Below are positions 1 to 9,959 of a stretch of DNA of 64,000 nt, in pieces. Each line of letters opens with the position of its first letter. Position 1 is the first letter of the stretch. Source of the DNA: DATBQN01 sp963755825 (GTDB taxonomy: Bacteria > Acidobacteriota > Thermoanaerobaculia > Multivoradales > UBA5704); assembly GCA_963755825.1 (NCBI GenBank), contig CAVWLA010000001.1, positions 496,001-560,000 of the forward strand, written 5' to 3'. A program made the translations under genes and the position numbers. Below the pieces are notes generated by a model. That model was not told where the DNA came from, searched no databases, and saw only the letters and a list, made by a program, of their open reading frames with translations.

Positions 1-1
1 C

Positions 2-928
2 AAGGAGGCGGCGCTCTTCGTCCCCTCGGGGACGATGGGCAACCAGATCGCCCTCCACCTCCACGCCCGGCCGGGGTGCGAGGTGATCTGCGACGCGCGG
101 AGCCACATCGTCCACCTCGAGATGGGGGCGATGGCGGCGCTCTCCGGCCTGCTGCCGCGGGTGATCGCGACGCCCCACGGCCAGCTCGATCCGGCGGCGG
201 TCGAGGCGCTCATCGCGCCGCCCGGCTCGCTCCGCGCCCGCACCGGCCTCATCGCCGCCGAGACCAGCCACAACATCGCCGGCGGCACCGTCTACACGCG
301 GGCCGAGCTCGACGGTCTCCTCGCCGTCGCCCGCCGTCACGGCCTGCCGACCCACCTCGACGGCGCCCGCATCTTCAACGCCGCGACCGCTCTCGGCACC
401 ACCGCCGCGGCGCTCGCCGCCGGCTTCGATACCGTCCAGTTCTGCCTCTCGAAGGGGCTGGGCGCGCCCGTCGGCTCGCTCCTCTGCGGCTCGCGCGCGC
501 TCGTCGAGGAGGGGCGGCGGGTGCGCAAGATGTTCGGCGGCGGCATGCGCCAGGCGGGGGTGATCGCGGCCGCCGGCTTGGTCGCGCTGCGCAAGGGCCC
601 GGCGTGGCTGGGCGAGGACCACGCCAACGCCGCCCTCCTCGCCCGCGCGGTGGCCGAGCTGCCCGGGGTGGTGCTCGATCCCGCCGCGGTGGTGACCAAC
701 ATCATCGTCTTCCGGCTCACTCCCGAGATGTTCGGCGGCAGCCCCCCGCCGGCCGGGCTCGCCGCCGCCTTCCTCGCCCGCCTGCGCGAGCGGGGAGTGC
801 TGGTGAGCCAGGTCTCGCATGACCAGGTGCGCATGGTGACCCACCGCGACGCCTCGCGCGCCGACGTCGAGACGGCGATCGAGCGTCTCCGCCAGGTCGC
901 CGGCGCGGCTCTTCCCGTCGCCGGCTGA
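2..928 (+). CDS. Low-specificity L-threonine aldolase, 5'-truncated by the window edge
   Basis: This is a fold-type I PLP enzyme of the beta-eliminating lyase family, which cleaves L-threonine/L-allo-threonine to glycine and acetaldehyde. The frame is open from the first bases and already encodes the family signature EAALFVPSGTMGNQ, so the ATG at 35 is internal and the true start lies upstream of the window. A conserved substrate-pocket segment (TPHGQLDP) and the acid/histidine segment (THLDGARIFNA) are visible. The PLP-binding lysine is in CLSKGLGAPVGS, followed by the glycine- and arginine-rich FGGGMRQAG motif. The C-terminal small domain is complete to the TGA at 926-928. About 308 codons are visible against a usual 340-350 residues, so some 30-40 residues are missing. 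The family assignment is firm; the stereospecificity class is not readable. Confidence 0.93.
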   Translation, partial: KEAALFVPSGTMGNQIALHLHARPGCEVICDARSHIVHLEMGAMAALSGLLPRVIATPHGQLDPAAVEALIAPPGSLRARTGLIAAETSHNIAGGTVYTRAELDGLLAVARRHGLPTHLDGARIFNAATALGTTAAALAAGFDTVQFCLSKGLGAPVGSLLCGSRALVEEGRRVRKMFGGGMRQAGVIAAAGLVALRKGPAWLGEDHANAALLARAVAELPGVVLDPAAVVTNIIVFRLTPEMFGGSPPPAGLAAAFLARLRERGVLVSQVSHDQVRMVTHRDASRADVETAIERLRQVAGAALPVAG

Positions 929-1031
929 CGCGGCGCGCGCGCCAGCGCGGTAAGGGCCGCGCGGGCGGCGGCGAGAGTGTTAGTGTTCTCGCGCCAGCCC
1001 ATTTCAGGCCCACCCCGCCAGGAGGAGAGGC

Positions 1032-2540
1032 ATGCCGTACCTCGGCGCGCTCGACGTCATCATCTCCCTCGTCGTCATCCTCGTCGTCCTCAGCCTCGTC
1101 GTGCAGTCCATCCAGCAGCTCGTCAAGAAGGTCCTCAAGCTCAAGTCGCGGACCATCGAGAGCTCGCTCGCCGACCTGCTCGGCAGGGTGGTGACGCCGA
1201 TCGGCGATGGCGGAGATGGCGGAGTGGCGCCCGCGGTGCAGGCCGCTGCGGACCCTGCGGCGGCGCCGAGCGGCGCCCTCCGCCGGCCGGCCGGCAGGGC
1301 GCCGGCGGACGGGGGGCTGGTCGCCGAGGTCATCGACGAGCTCAAGTCGCTCGGCCGCCGCACCCTCTTCAACCGGCCCATCCTCGATTCGATCGCCAAG
1401 GACGACGTGGTCAAGGTGCTGACCAAGATCGGCGCCGCCCGCATGTACCCCGCGTTCCGGCAGCGCTTCCAGGACGTCGAGCAGGCGATCGGCGCGGTGA
1501 TGCAGGCGCTCGACGCGGCGAAGGCCGTGGCGCTCACCGGCAGCACCAGCGCCAAGCTGGCGTCGATCGAGCAGGCGCTGGCGCCGCTCGCCTACGACCT
1601 CGCCAGCCTCTCGGACGGCAAGCAGGTGCGGGCGACCGCCGTGGTGGGGGATCTGATCGGCGTCCGCCGGGTGCAGATGCAGTCGATCCTCGCGACTCTC
1701 GGCGAGGCGCAGGATCAGGTCAAGCAGGACATCGCGGCGGCGCTGGCGGCAGGGCAGCCGACGGACGGGCTGCAGGCGGTCGCCGCCGCCCTCCGCGACG
1801 CCGCCGACGGCCTGAAGCGCCTGGGGGACCGGGTGGAGGCGGCGATCGCGCCGCTCGCCGCCAAGCTCAACGAGGTCGACCTCTGGTACGACACGGTGAT
1901 GCAGGGCTTCGACGAGCGCTACGCCCGCCACATGAAGACCGTCGCCGTGGCGATCGCCGCCGTCACCGTGATCGCCCTCAACGCCAACTTCTTCAACCTC
2001 TACAGCGCCATCGTCAACGATCCCAAGCTGCGCGGCATCGCGCTCTCGACCGGCCAGAGCCTGGTGCAGCAGAACGCGGCGCCCGCTCCGGCCGCGGCTC
2101 CGGCTCCCGCGACCGCGCCGGCTCTTCTTCCTGCGCCGGCTCCAGTGCCTGCCACGGCTCCGCCACCCGCCGCCGCGGCGGTCCAGCCGCCAGCGCCGGC
2201 GACCACCGCCGCGGACGTCCGCCAGGCCGGCCAGGAGGTGCAGCAACAGGTCGATGCCTACGAGGCGTTCGGCTTTCGTCGCCTGCACCGCTCCGACTGG
2301 AAGCGCTACTGGTGCCAGGAGGCGCCGTGGACGCCGACCGGCTCGCCCACCTGGGGGCCGTGGCTGGGCGAGGGCCTGAGCGTCCTCTTCGGCTGGCTCA
2401 TCACCATCCTGTTGCTGAGCGCCGGGGCGCCGTTCTGGGAGGATGTGCTGGAGTCGCTCTTCGGTTTGAAAAACCTGATGCGCCAGAAGACGGCGACCCA
2501 GAACGTCGAGCCGGCCTCCGGCGGCCAGGCGAAGACCTGA
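1032..2540 (+). CDS. Membrane protein of unknown function with Ala/Pro linker
   Basis: I do not recognise a named family. A clear AGGAGG ribosome site lies a few bases before the ATG. The 502-residue product has an N-terminal hydrophobic helix (about residues 8-26, rich in Val/Leu/Ile) followed by a basic stretch (KKVLKLKSR). A long, mostly helical central part follows (residues 90-295). A second membrane segment is near 300-325 (VAVAIAAVTVIALN) and an Ala/Pro-rich linker at about 353-400. A C-terminal membrane helix ends in GAPFWEDVLESLFGLKNLMR. The last motif, a small-residue helix followed by APFW and an amphipathic tail, recurs in uncharacterised bacterial membrane proteins. The shape suggests an inner-membrane protein with a large soluble helical domain. 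No catalytic motif is visible. It stands alone between threonine aldolase and the convergent ridA. Confidence 0.75.
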   Translation: MPYLGALDVIISLVVILVVLSLVVQSIQQLVKKVLKLKSRTIESSLADLLGRVVTPIGDGGDGGVAPAVQAAADPAAAPSGALRRPAGRAPADGGLVAEVIDELKSLGRRTLFNRPILDSIAKDDVVKVLTKIGAARMYPAFRQRFQDVEQAIGAVMQALDAAKAVALTGSTSAKLASIEQALAPLAYDLASLSDGKQVRATAVVGDLIGVRRVQMQSILATLGEAQDQVKQDIAAALAAGQPTDGLQAVAAALRDAADGLKRLGDRVEAAIAPLAAKLNEVDLWYDTVMQGFDERYARHMKTVAVAIAAVTVIALNANFFNLYSAIVNDPKLRGIALSTGQSLVQQNAAPAPAAAPAPATAPALLPAPAPVPATAPPPAAAAVQPPAPATTAADVRQAGQEVQQQVDAYEAFGFRRLHRSDWKRYWCQEAPWTPTGSPTWGPWLGEGLSVLFGWLITILLLSAGAPFWEDVLESLFGLKNLMRQKTATQNVEPASGGQAKT

Positions 2541-2569
2541 CCGCCGGCGGCCTCGGAGCTGGCGGGAGC

Positions 2570-2980
2570 CTAGCGCCGGGGCAGGCGAGCCACGAGGTCG
2601 ATCTCGACCAGCGCCGCTTTGGGGAGCGCGGCGACCTGGACGGTCGAGCGCGCCGGCCGGTGGTCGCCCATGGCCTCGGCGTAGATGGCGTTGAGCGCCG
2701 GGAAGTCCGCCATGCTCTGCACGAAGACGGTCGCCTTGACGACGTCGGCGAAAGTGGCGCCGGCGCTCGCCAGGACGGCGGTCAAGTTCTCGAAGGTCCG
2801 CCGCGCCTGCGGCTCGAAGCCGCCGGGGACCAGCTCGCCGGTCGCCGGGTCGAGCCCCACCTGGCCGGAGGTGAAGAGGAAGCCGCCGTAAGAGACGGCC
2901 TGCGAGTAGGGGCCGATGGCGGCCGGGGCGCCCGCCGAGTGATAGCTCTCGATGCTGCCGTGCTGCTTCGCGTCGTCCAT
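2570..2980 (-). CDS. ridA: RidA family enamine/imine deaminase
   Basis: The 136-residue product has the size of a RidA (YjgF/YER057c/UK114) trimer subunit, which hydrolyses reactive 2-aminoacrylate-type enamines released by PLP enzymes. The family blocks are all present: APAAIGPYSQAV near the N-terminus, FTSGQVGLDP, the ARRTFENL helix, and the C-terminal PARSTVQVAALPK, which carries the arginine that binds the substrate carboxylate. The ATG at 2980 has an AGAGGA ribosome site about nine bases upstream. It reads away from hpt and converges on the membrane protein, with 29 bases between the stop codons. No regulatory site is obvious. Confidence 0.92.
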   Translation of the reverse strand: MDDAKQHGSIESYHSAGAPAAIGPYSQAVSYGGFLFTSGQVGLDPATGELVPGGFEPQARRTFENLTAVLASAGATFADVVKATVFVQSMADFPALNAIYAEAMGDHRPARSTVQVAALPKAALVEIDLVARLPRR

Positions 2981-3040
2981 GGGTCGATGTCCTCTCGAGC
3001 TCGCGGCTCGTCAGCGGGCCGGTCTGCGAAATGCGGCGGA

Positions 3041-3598
3041 TCAGGTCTCGGCGAGGTCGTAGATGCCGATGTAGGGAAGGTTCCGGTAGCGCTCGCCGGC
3101 GTCGAGCCCGTAGCCGACGACGTAGTGGTCGTCGATCGCGAAGCCGCGGTAGTCGATGGCGATCTCGACCCGCCGCCTCGCCGGTTTGTCCAGGAGCGCG
3201 CAGAGCTTGACGCTCCGCGCGCCGCGGAAGCGCAGCAGGGCGAGGATGGTGCCCAGCGTATAGCCGGTGTCGACGATGTCCTCGATCAGCAGGACGTCGC
3301 GGTCGCGGATGGCGAGGTCGAGGTCCTTGCGGATGCGGATCTCCCCCGGGGTGGTGGCGCTGCCGTAGCTCGTCGTCTGCAGGAAGTCGACGACGACCGG
3401 CACCCGCAGCTGGCGCAGCAGGTCGCAGAGGAAGAAGACCGAGCCCTTGAGCACGCCGACGGCGAGGAGCGGCTCGCCGGCGCTGACGCGGCCGGCGTAG
3501 TCGCGGTCGATCTCCGCCGCCAGCTCGGCCACCCGGCGCCGCAGGTCCGCCTCCTCGATGAGGGCGCGGACAGGGCGGTTTTCGTTTCCCGGCGGCAT
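3041..3598 (-). CDS. hpt: Hypoxanthine phosphoribosyltransferase
   Basis: This purine-salvage enzyme transfers the phosphoribosyl group of PRPP to hypoxanthine or guanine. The 185 residues include the flexible-loop segment TTSYGSATTPGEIR, the PRPP-binding signature LLIEDIVDTGYTL with its two acidic residues, the base-contacting lysine region (LCALLDKPARRR) and the C-terminal VGYGLD. I chose the ATG at 3598, preceded by a GAGAG-like site, over the TTG at 3613, which has no ribosome site. It lies 60 bases upstream of ridA on the same strand, so the two may be co-transcribed. It is one of four purine-salvage genes in the first 23 kb (with PNP, MTAP and apt). Confidence 0.94.
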   Translation of the reverse strand: MPPGNENRPVRALIEEADLRRRVAELAAEIDRDYAGRVSAGEPLLAVGVLKGSVFFLCDLLRQLRVPVVVDFLQTTSYGSATTPGEIRIRKDLDLAIRDRDVLLIEDIVDTGYTLGTILALLRFRGARSVKLCALLDKPARRRVEIAIDYRGFAIDDHYVVGYGLDAGERYRNLPYIGIYDLAET

Positions 3599-3723
3599 GG
3601 CGTAGACTCTCAAACTAGGTTACTTAGCTTGCTCGCAACGGGCTTTCCAAACGGGCTCTCCGTAGCGCGCTTCTTTCTCGACCATCGCCCCGACCACCGT
3701 CCGACCTCCCGACACCTCCCGCC

Positions 3724-5289
3724 ATGTCCACGGTCCAGGAGCTCTCCGTCCTCCACCGCCGCTACGCCGACATCTCCCACCGCTTCCGGGCGGCGTGGAC
3801 GTTCCATCAGTTCCTGCAGAGCCTGGGAAAGAGCGTCGTCGGCCGCTCGCCAGATCACGCCGCCGATTTCCAGGCTCTCTACACGGACCTCAAGGAGATC
3901 TCGCAGAACCTCAATGCCTCGGAGACGGATCGCCTGCGGGTGCGGCTCGATCAGCTCGACCGGCGGCTGGGCGAGCTCATCTGGACTCTCGAGGAGGAGG
4001 ATAGCAGAGTCGATCCGCACGCCCTGCGGCAGTTCTTCCGCCGCATCAAGAGCTACGACGAGAAGATCCTCACCCAGCTGGTCAAGTTCTACGTCTATGC
4101 CCAGCACGGCGAGGCGTGGGCGCCGACGCGCATCGACAAGGTCGACTTCCTGCTCACCCGCCTCTCGGAGGACGACGGCGTCGATCCGGCGAGCGGTCCC
4201 AACCTCCGCGACCCGCGGCGGCTGGGCGAGATCTATCAGGCGCTCTGGGCCCTCCTCGGCGCCGACACGCCGAGCGCCGAGGCGATCGCCGAGCGCCGCG
4301 GCGCCATCGAGCAGTCGCGCTACGAGGTGAGCGGCTTCGACACCCTGGACCAGCTCAACGACAGCGGCCTGATCGGCCGCTACCGCGAGATCAAGCACGG
4401 CCTCGGCAACCTCTTCTTCGAGCCCGAGCTGGCGCTCGCCATCCAGGAGACGAACCTTGCCATCAAGGCGCGCATCCAGAAGCTCTACGGCCAGGAGGAG
4501 CGCCGCATCGTCGCCGAGTACCAGCGCGTCTTCGAGCTCGAGCGCGAGGTGCCGGTCGACGGCGACCTCGACGGCGAGCTGGCTCTCTTCCGCGGCGAGA
4601 TCGAGCGCTTCGAGCAGGCGCTGCAGCGCGACGAGTTCAAGCTCCAGGACCTGGCGCTGATCCGCGAGCGGGTGCGCACCCTGATGCCGCGCCTCTCCGA
4701 GGCGCGCGCCGTGACGCCGCTCGGGCCGCGCCTTGGGGACACCGGCGAGATGCGGGCCTCGGCGGCCTCCGAGGCGCCGCTCGTCGAGAGCGAGGACGTG
4801 CTCGGCGACCACTTCCGCCTGCTCGTCGCGGCCCTCCGCGAGGTCGACCACGACCTCCGCCCGGAGAGCGTCGTGCTGACGCCGCTGATCTTCCCCTACC
4901 GGCTCGAGGCGCGCGAGGTGCTCGCCTTCCGCCGCCTCTACGGCAGCGACGACTGCGACCGCCAGCTCGAGCAGTTCCTCCTCGAGGCGGCGGCGCTGCG
5001 CATCAAGGTCAACGAGGAGGCGCAGGAGATCGCCAGCATCCTCGACGAGACCTCGGTGACCGGCGAGGCCTCGGTCTTCGGCCGCGGCCGCCTCACCGCG
5101 CGCACCGCCGACGGCTACCTCTGGCGCTTCCACCACGTGCTCAACGAGATGCTGCTCTCCGGCGACCCCGCCGAAGCGCGCCAGCTCCAGCTCCTCCGCA
5201 TGCGCCTCATGCGCGACTATTCGGGCCTCTGGCTGCTCGCCTACAAGCCGCTCTTCGGCGCCCGCCGCATCGGCGCCACGATCGCCTAG
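3724..5289 (+). CDS. Helical soluble protein of unknown function
   Basis: I do not recognise this 521-residue protein. It has no signal peptide, membrane helix or metal-binding cluster. The sequence is highly charged and predicted helical throughout, with long Glu/Arg/Leu-rich stretches that could form coiled coils (about 60-100, 235-330, 400-440). A region rich in Asp/Ser/Ala near 335-360 may be a linker between an N-terminal and a C-terminal helical lobe. No ribosome site is evident before the ATG at 3724, and the 110-base gap to the divergent hpt gene must hold both promoters. The codon pattern is uniform with its neighbours, so the frame is trustworthy. The closing segment LWLLAYKPLFGARRIG could be a peptide-binding or dimerisation tail; this is a guess. 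Confidence 0.7.
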   Translation: MSTVQELSVLHRRYADISHRFRAAWTFHQFLQSLGKSVVGRSPDHAADFQALYTDLKEISQNLNASETDRLRVRLDQLDRRLGELIWTLEEEDSRVDPHALRQFFRRIKSYDEKILTQLVKFYVYAQHGEAWAPTRIDKVDFLLTRLSEDDGVDPASGPNLRDPRRLGEIYQALWALLGADTPSAEAIAERRGAIEQSRYEVSGFDTLDQLNDSGLIGRYREIKHGLGNLFFEPELALAIQETNLAIKARIQKLYGQEERRIVAEYQRVFELEREVPVDGDLDGELALFRGEIERFEQALQRDEFKLQDLALIRERVRTLMPRLSEARAVTPLGPRLGDTGEMRASAASEAPLVESEDVLGDHFRLLVAALREVDHDLRPESVVLTPLIFPYRLEAREVLAFRRLYGSDDCDRQLEQFLLEAAALRIKVNEEAQEIASILDETSVTGEASVFGRGRLTARTADGYLWRFHHVLNEMLLSGDPAEARQLQLLRMRLMRDYSGLWLLAYKPLFGARRIGATIA

Positions 5290-5320
5290 CGGCCCGCGCC
5301 GGGCCTGATCGTCCGCTCCC

Positions 5321-5560
5321 CGAGCGCCGGCGGCGGGGAAACTTCGATTTTCCCTCCCTCCCAGCGCCGCGGGTGATGGAAAATTTGATTTTCCCTCTCG
5401 CCAAGTGCCGCGGGAGATGGAAATTTCGATTTTCCCTCTCGCCAGGCGCCGCGGCTGATGGAAATTTTGATTTTCCCTCTCGCCATCCGCCGCGGGCGAG
5501 GGAATTTGCGATTTTCCCTCTCTCCTTGCCCCATCTCCGCAGGTGCCGCGGGGAAGGGGA
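5321..5560. repeat. 41-bp tandem repeat, five copies, with an internal hairpin
   Basis: The 362-base gap between the unknown helical protein and the VOC gene holds a tandem array with an exact 41-base period. The core GATTTTCCCTC starts at 5346, 5387, 5428, 5469 and 5510, and a decayed sixth half-unit ends near 5560. Each unit carries an AT-rich palindrome in GC-rich surroundings. In copy 2 it is GGAAAAT-TTG-ATTTTCC (5378-5394), with a perfect 7-bp stem. Copies differ by a few bases, mainly in the GCGCCGCGGGTGATGG spacer. Because 41 is not a multiple of three, the array is not coding. Confidence 0.9.
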
Positions 5561-5610
5561 GCACGGGCGGGAGCGGATGGCGGCGCGGCGCTGCAGGCGG
5601 GGGCAGGGAG

Positions 5611-5616
5611 TAGAAT
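5611..5616 (+). promoter_or_regulatory. Candidate -10 element (TAGAAT) for the VOC gene
   Basis: TAGAAT stands 36 bases before the VOC start codon, just after the repeat array. It resembles other AT-rich hexamers found before genes in this window (TAGAAT before clpC, TACACT before mtnP, TATACT before the tRNA). No convincing -35 element is visible. Confidence 0.4.
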
Positions 5617-5651
5617 GCCGACCGAGCCTTTCAGTCGACAGCGGAGGTCAC

Positions 5652-6038
5652 ATGCGACGAGTCACCGGTATCGGCGGCATCTTCATGAGCGCCAAGGATC
5701 CGAAGGCGCTCTGCGATTGGTACAAGAAGCACCTCGGGATCGATGTTCAGAGCTGGGGCGGAGCAGCCTTCACCTGGACTGACCTCGAAGGCAACCCGAT
5801 GAAGGGAACGACGGCCTGGTCGATTGGTCCGGCGGACGGCAAGCACTTCGCTCCGAGCGAGTCGACCTTCATGGTCAACTATCGAGTCGACGATCTGGCA
5901 GAGCTTCTCAAGGCACTGCGCGAGGAGGGTTGCGACGTGCTCGAGAAGACCGACGACTCGGAGTACGGGAAATTCGGATGGGTCATGGATCCAGAGGGCA
6001 ACAAGGTCGAGCTCTGGCAACCGCCACCAGGGGAATGA
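5652..6038 (+). CDS. VOC (glyoxalase/bleomycin-resistance) family protein
   Basis: The 128-residue product has one vicinal-oxygen-chelate fold unit made of two beta-alpha-beta-beta-beta motifs. The first motif includes VTGIGGIFMSAKDPKALCDWYKKHLG and the second ends in the typical WVMDPEGNKVELWQPP, where the glutamate is a usual metal ligand. Such proteins are small dimeric metalloenzymes or binding proteins with varied substrates (methylglyoxal adducts, antibiotics, ring-cleavage intermediates); the substrate cannot be read here. A GGAGGT site lies three bases before the ATG at 5652, slightly close. The gene is solitary, with a TAGAAT box upstream and the 3' end of the convergent PNP gene about 95 bases away. 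Confidence 0.9.
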   Translation: MRRVTGIGGIFMSAKDPKALCDWYKKHLGIDVQSWGGAAFTWTDLEGNPMKGTTAWSIGPADGKHFAPSESTFMVNYRVDDLAELLKALREEGCDVLEKTDDSEYGKFGWVMDPEGNKVELWQPPPGE

Positions 6039-6132
6039 AGCTCGGGGCGTCGTGAGTGGGGCCGACGTCAGACCCTCGCTGCGCTGGACGCTCGAGTGCC
6101 GGCTTCGCCGTCTGTCGCCGGTTGAGCTCCGC

Positions 6133-6981
6133 TCACGCCGGGCCGAGGAGCGCCGGATCGCTCAACAGGGCGGCGAGGAGAGCGCGCAGGCGGTCGGCGG
6201 CGGCGGTGCCGGCGGCGAGCACCTCGGCGTGATCGAGCGGGCCGGCGCCCAGGCCGGCGGCGGCGTTCGTCACCAGCGAGATGCCGAGGCAGGCAAGCCC
6301 CATGTGCCTGGCGGCGAGGACCTCGAGGACGGTCGACATGCCGGCGAGGTCGGCGCCCAGGGTGCGCAGCATGCGCACCTCGGCTGGGGTCTCGTAGGCG
6401 GGTCCCGAGAGGCCGGCGTAGACCCCTTCGGCGATCTCCACGCCGAGCTCGGCGGCGGCGGCGCGGGCGAGCGCCGCGAGGCGCCGGTCGAAGGCGCTCG
6501 TCATGTCGGGGAAGCGGGCTCCCCAGGCGGGGGGCAGCTGGCCGCGGAGCGGGCTCGTCCCGGTCAGGTTGAGCTGGTCGCGGACGAGGACGAGGTCGCC
6601 GGCGCGGCGCGCCGGGTCGACGCCGCCCGCGGCGTTGGTGAGGATCAGCACCCGCGCGCCGAGGAGCGCCGCGAGGCGGACCGGGAAGACCGTCTGGTGC
6701 GCGTCGTAGCCCTGATAGAGATGGAGCCGGCCACGGAAATGGAGGATCGGCCGCGCCGCGCCGCCGGCGGCCGGCAGCAGCAGCTCCACCTCGTGCGCGT
6801 GCCCATCGACCGGATGGATGGGGAAGGGGAGGAGGGTCGAGAGGGGGGCAGGCCCATGGGCCGCGGGCACGATCTCGACGCCCAACCCCGATCCCGAAAC
6901 CACCGCGGCGACCGGCCGCGGCCAGCCGAGGGTGCCGTAGCGGTCGACGGCGTGGCGGAGGGCGGCGGCGAGGTCTTCCAC
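6133..6981 (-). CDS. Purine nucleoside phosphorylase (trimeric PNP type)
   Basis: It catalyses phosphorolysis of (deoxy)inosine/guanosine to the free base and ribose-1-phosphate. The 282 residues align with the low-molecular-mass homotrimeric PNP family. Visible features are VVSGSGLG (phosphate loop), the histidine-containing FRGRLHLYQGYDAHQ, TNAAGGV, and the purine-binding glutamate in SGPAYETPAEVRMLRTLGADLAGMST. The conserved LVTNAAAGL carries the asparagine that selects 6-oxopurines. Start ATG is at 6981. It is divergent from lysS, separated by a 176-base region holding a large hairpin, and complements hpt, MTAP and apt in this window. Confidence 0.93.
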   Translation of the reverse strand: MEDLAAALRHAVDRYGTLGWPRPVAAVVSGSGLGVEIVPAAHGPAPLSTLLPFPIHPVDGHAHEVELLLPAAGGAARPILHFRGRLHLYQGYDAHQTVFPVRLAALLGARVLILTNAAGGVDPARRAGDLVLVRDQLNLTGTSPLRGQLPPAWGARFPDMTSAFDRRLAALARAAAAELGVEIAEGVYAGLSGPAYETPAEVRMLRTLGADLAGMSTVLEVLAARHMGLACLGISLVTNAAAGLGAGPLDHAEVLAAGTAAADRLRALLAALLSDPALLGPA

Positions 6982-7018
6982 GGGCCGGAGCGTAGCATCC
7001 GCTCTCCGGCTGAGGTGG

Positions 7019-7058
7019 GTGCTGGCTCAGCTCGGTTCCGAGGACGCTGAGCCAGCAC
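7019..7058. repeat. Perfect 12-bp inverted repeat with nested stem in a divergent promoter region
   Basis: The arms GTGCTGGCTCAG (7019-7030) and CTGAGCCAGCAC (7047-7058) are exact complements. The 16-base loop holds a second stem, CTCGG-TT-CCGAG. It lies between the divergent PNP and lysS genes, just upstream of a possible lysS -10 (TATCGT, 7084-7089). It has no T-tract on either side, so it is more likely an operator, a leader structure or a palindromic repeat unit than a terminator. Confidence 0.8.
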
Positions 7059-7157
7059 TCTCCCGCGCCGCGCCCGCTTGCGCTATCGTTCCGCCTTCGG
7101 CGATTCGACGACGGCCGGCGCTCCGCCGGCCGCTTCCATATGGGCCGGCGAGGGATC

Positions 7158-8713
<1,556 letters not shown>

Positions 8714-8717
<4 letters not shown>

Positions 8718-9928
8718 GCCGCCGGCCTTCCCGGCTGCTGCTGCAGAACGTCCCCTTCCCGGTCGTCCTCGCCCTGCGCTATCTGCGGAGCACCCGCCGC
8801 GACGCCTTCGCGAGCTTCCTCTCGGCGGTGGCGGCGGGGGGCATCGCGCTCGGCGTCACCGCGCTCGTCCTCTCGCTGGCGGTGATCTCGGGCTTCCAGG
8901 ACGCTCTGCGCGGCGAGATCCTCTCCCGCACGCCGCAGATCGAGGTCGAGCTCAGCCCCGGGGCGAGCGCCGCCGACGCCGCGGCGGCGCGGCGCGCCGC
9001 GCTCGCCGTGCCCGGCGTCGTCTCGGTGCAGCCGCAGATCGCCGGCAGCGGCTGGCTGGTGCACCACGGCCGCGTGCAGCCGGTCGACATGGTGGGTTTT
9101 GCCGGCCGCGTGCCGGCGTCGTTCCCCGGCGCCTCCGGCCGGCCGGAGGGGCTCTACGTCGAGGCCGCGCTCGCCGCCCGCTGGGCACTGGCGCCGGGCG
9201 ACGCGATCGACATCGTCTCGCCACGGCCGACGCTGACCCCGTTCGGCGGCCCGCAGCCGCGGCTGCGCCGCGCCGTCATCGCCGGCACCTTCCGCAGTGG
9301 CCGCACGCAGGAGGAGACGGAGCGCATCGCGCTGCCGCTCGCCGTCGCCGAGTCGCTCCTCGGCGGCAGCGAGCGCCGGCTCGAGGTGGCCGCCGCGGGC
9401 CTCGACGCGGCGCTCGCCGTGGCTGGCCGCCTCGGCCGCGCGCTCCCCGCGGGGAGCGTCGTGCGCACCTGGCAGGATCTCAACCGGCCGCTCCTCTTCG
9501 CCCTCCGCCTCGAGAAGACGATGATGTTCGTCGCCGTCTTCCTCATCGTCCTCGTCGCCGAGCTGGCGCTCATCGCCGACCTGGCGCTCATCATCGCCAG
9601 CAAGCGGCCGGAGATCGGCATGCTGGGGGCGATGGGGGCGACGCCGTCGCACCTGCGCCGCGCCTTCCTCCTCCTCGGCGGCATGGTCGCCGGTGCCGGC
9701 GCCCTCGCCGGCGCCGGTCTGGGCGTCGCCGCCGCCTGGGTGCTCGACCGCTACCACCTGCTGCCGGTGCCCGGCAAGGTCTACTTCCTCGAGTACGTGC
9801 CGTTCGAGGTCAAGGGGACCGACCTGGCCCTCGTCCTCGCCCTCACCCTGGGCCTCGCCCTCCTCTCCTCGCTCTACGCCGCGGAGCGCGCCGCGACCCT
9901 CGATCCCGTCGACGCGATGCGGCGGTAG
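8714..9928 (+). CDS. lolC: LolC/LolE-type lipoprotein-releasing permease
   Basis: This is the inner-membrane subunit of the LolCDE complex, which extracts lipoproteins from the inner membrane for LolA. The 404-residue product has the MacB/LolC topology. One N-terminal membrane helix (about 28-52, after the ALRYLRSTRRDAFASF amphipathic segment) leads into a periplasmic domain of about 220 residues. Three C-terminal helices follow (about 270-295, 320-345, 370-390), with the cytoplasmic coupling segment IASKRPEIGMLGAMGAT between them. The start is a GTG at 8714 overlapping the lysS stop as GTGA. Only one permease gene is present, so a homodimer or a single LolF-like subunit is likely. It is followed by lolD. 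Confidence 0.9.
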
Positions 9929-9959
9929 AGGCGGTGGCCGCGATGACCGAGACGACCCG

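Noticed and set aside
5321..5560. Possible CRISPR array
   Set aside because: The repeats are directly abutting and the whole 41-bp unit is repeated, with no unique spacers and no cas genes nearby.
5286..5564. Minus-strand small repeat protein in the tandem array
   Set aside because: The 41-bp period shifts frame in each copy, there is no ribosome site, and the translated units do not repeat in register.
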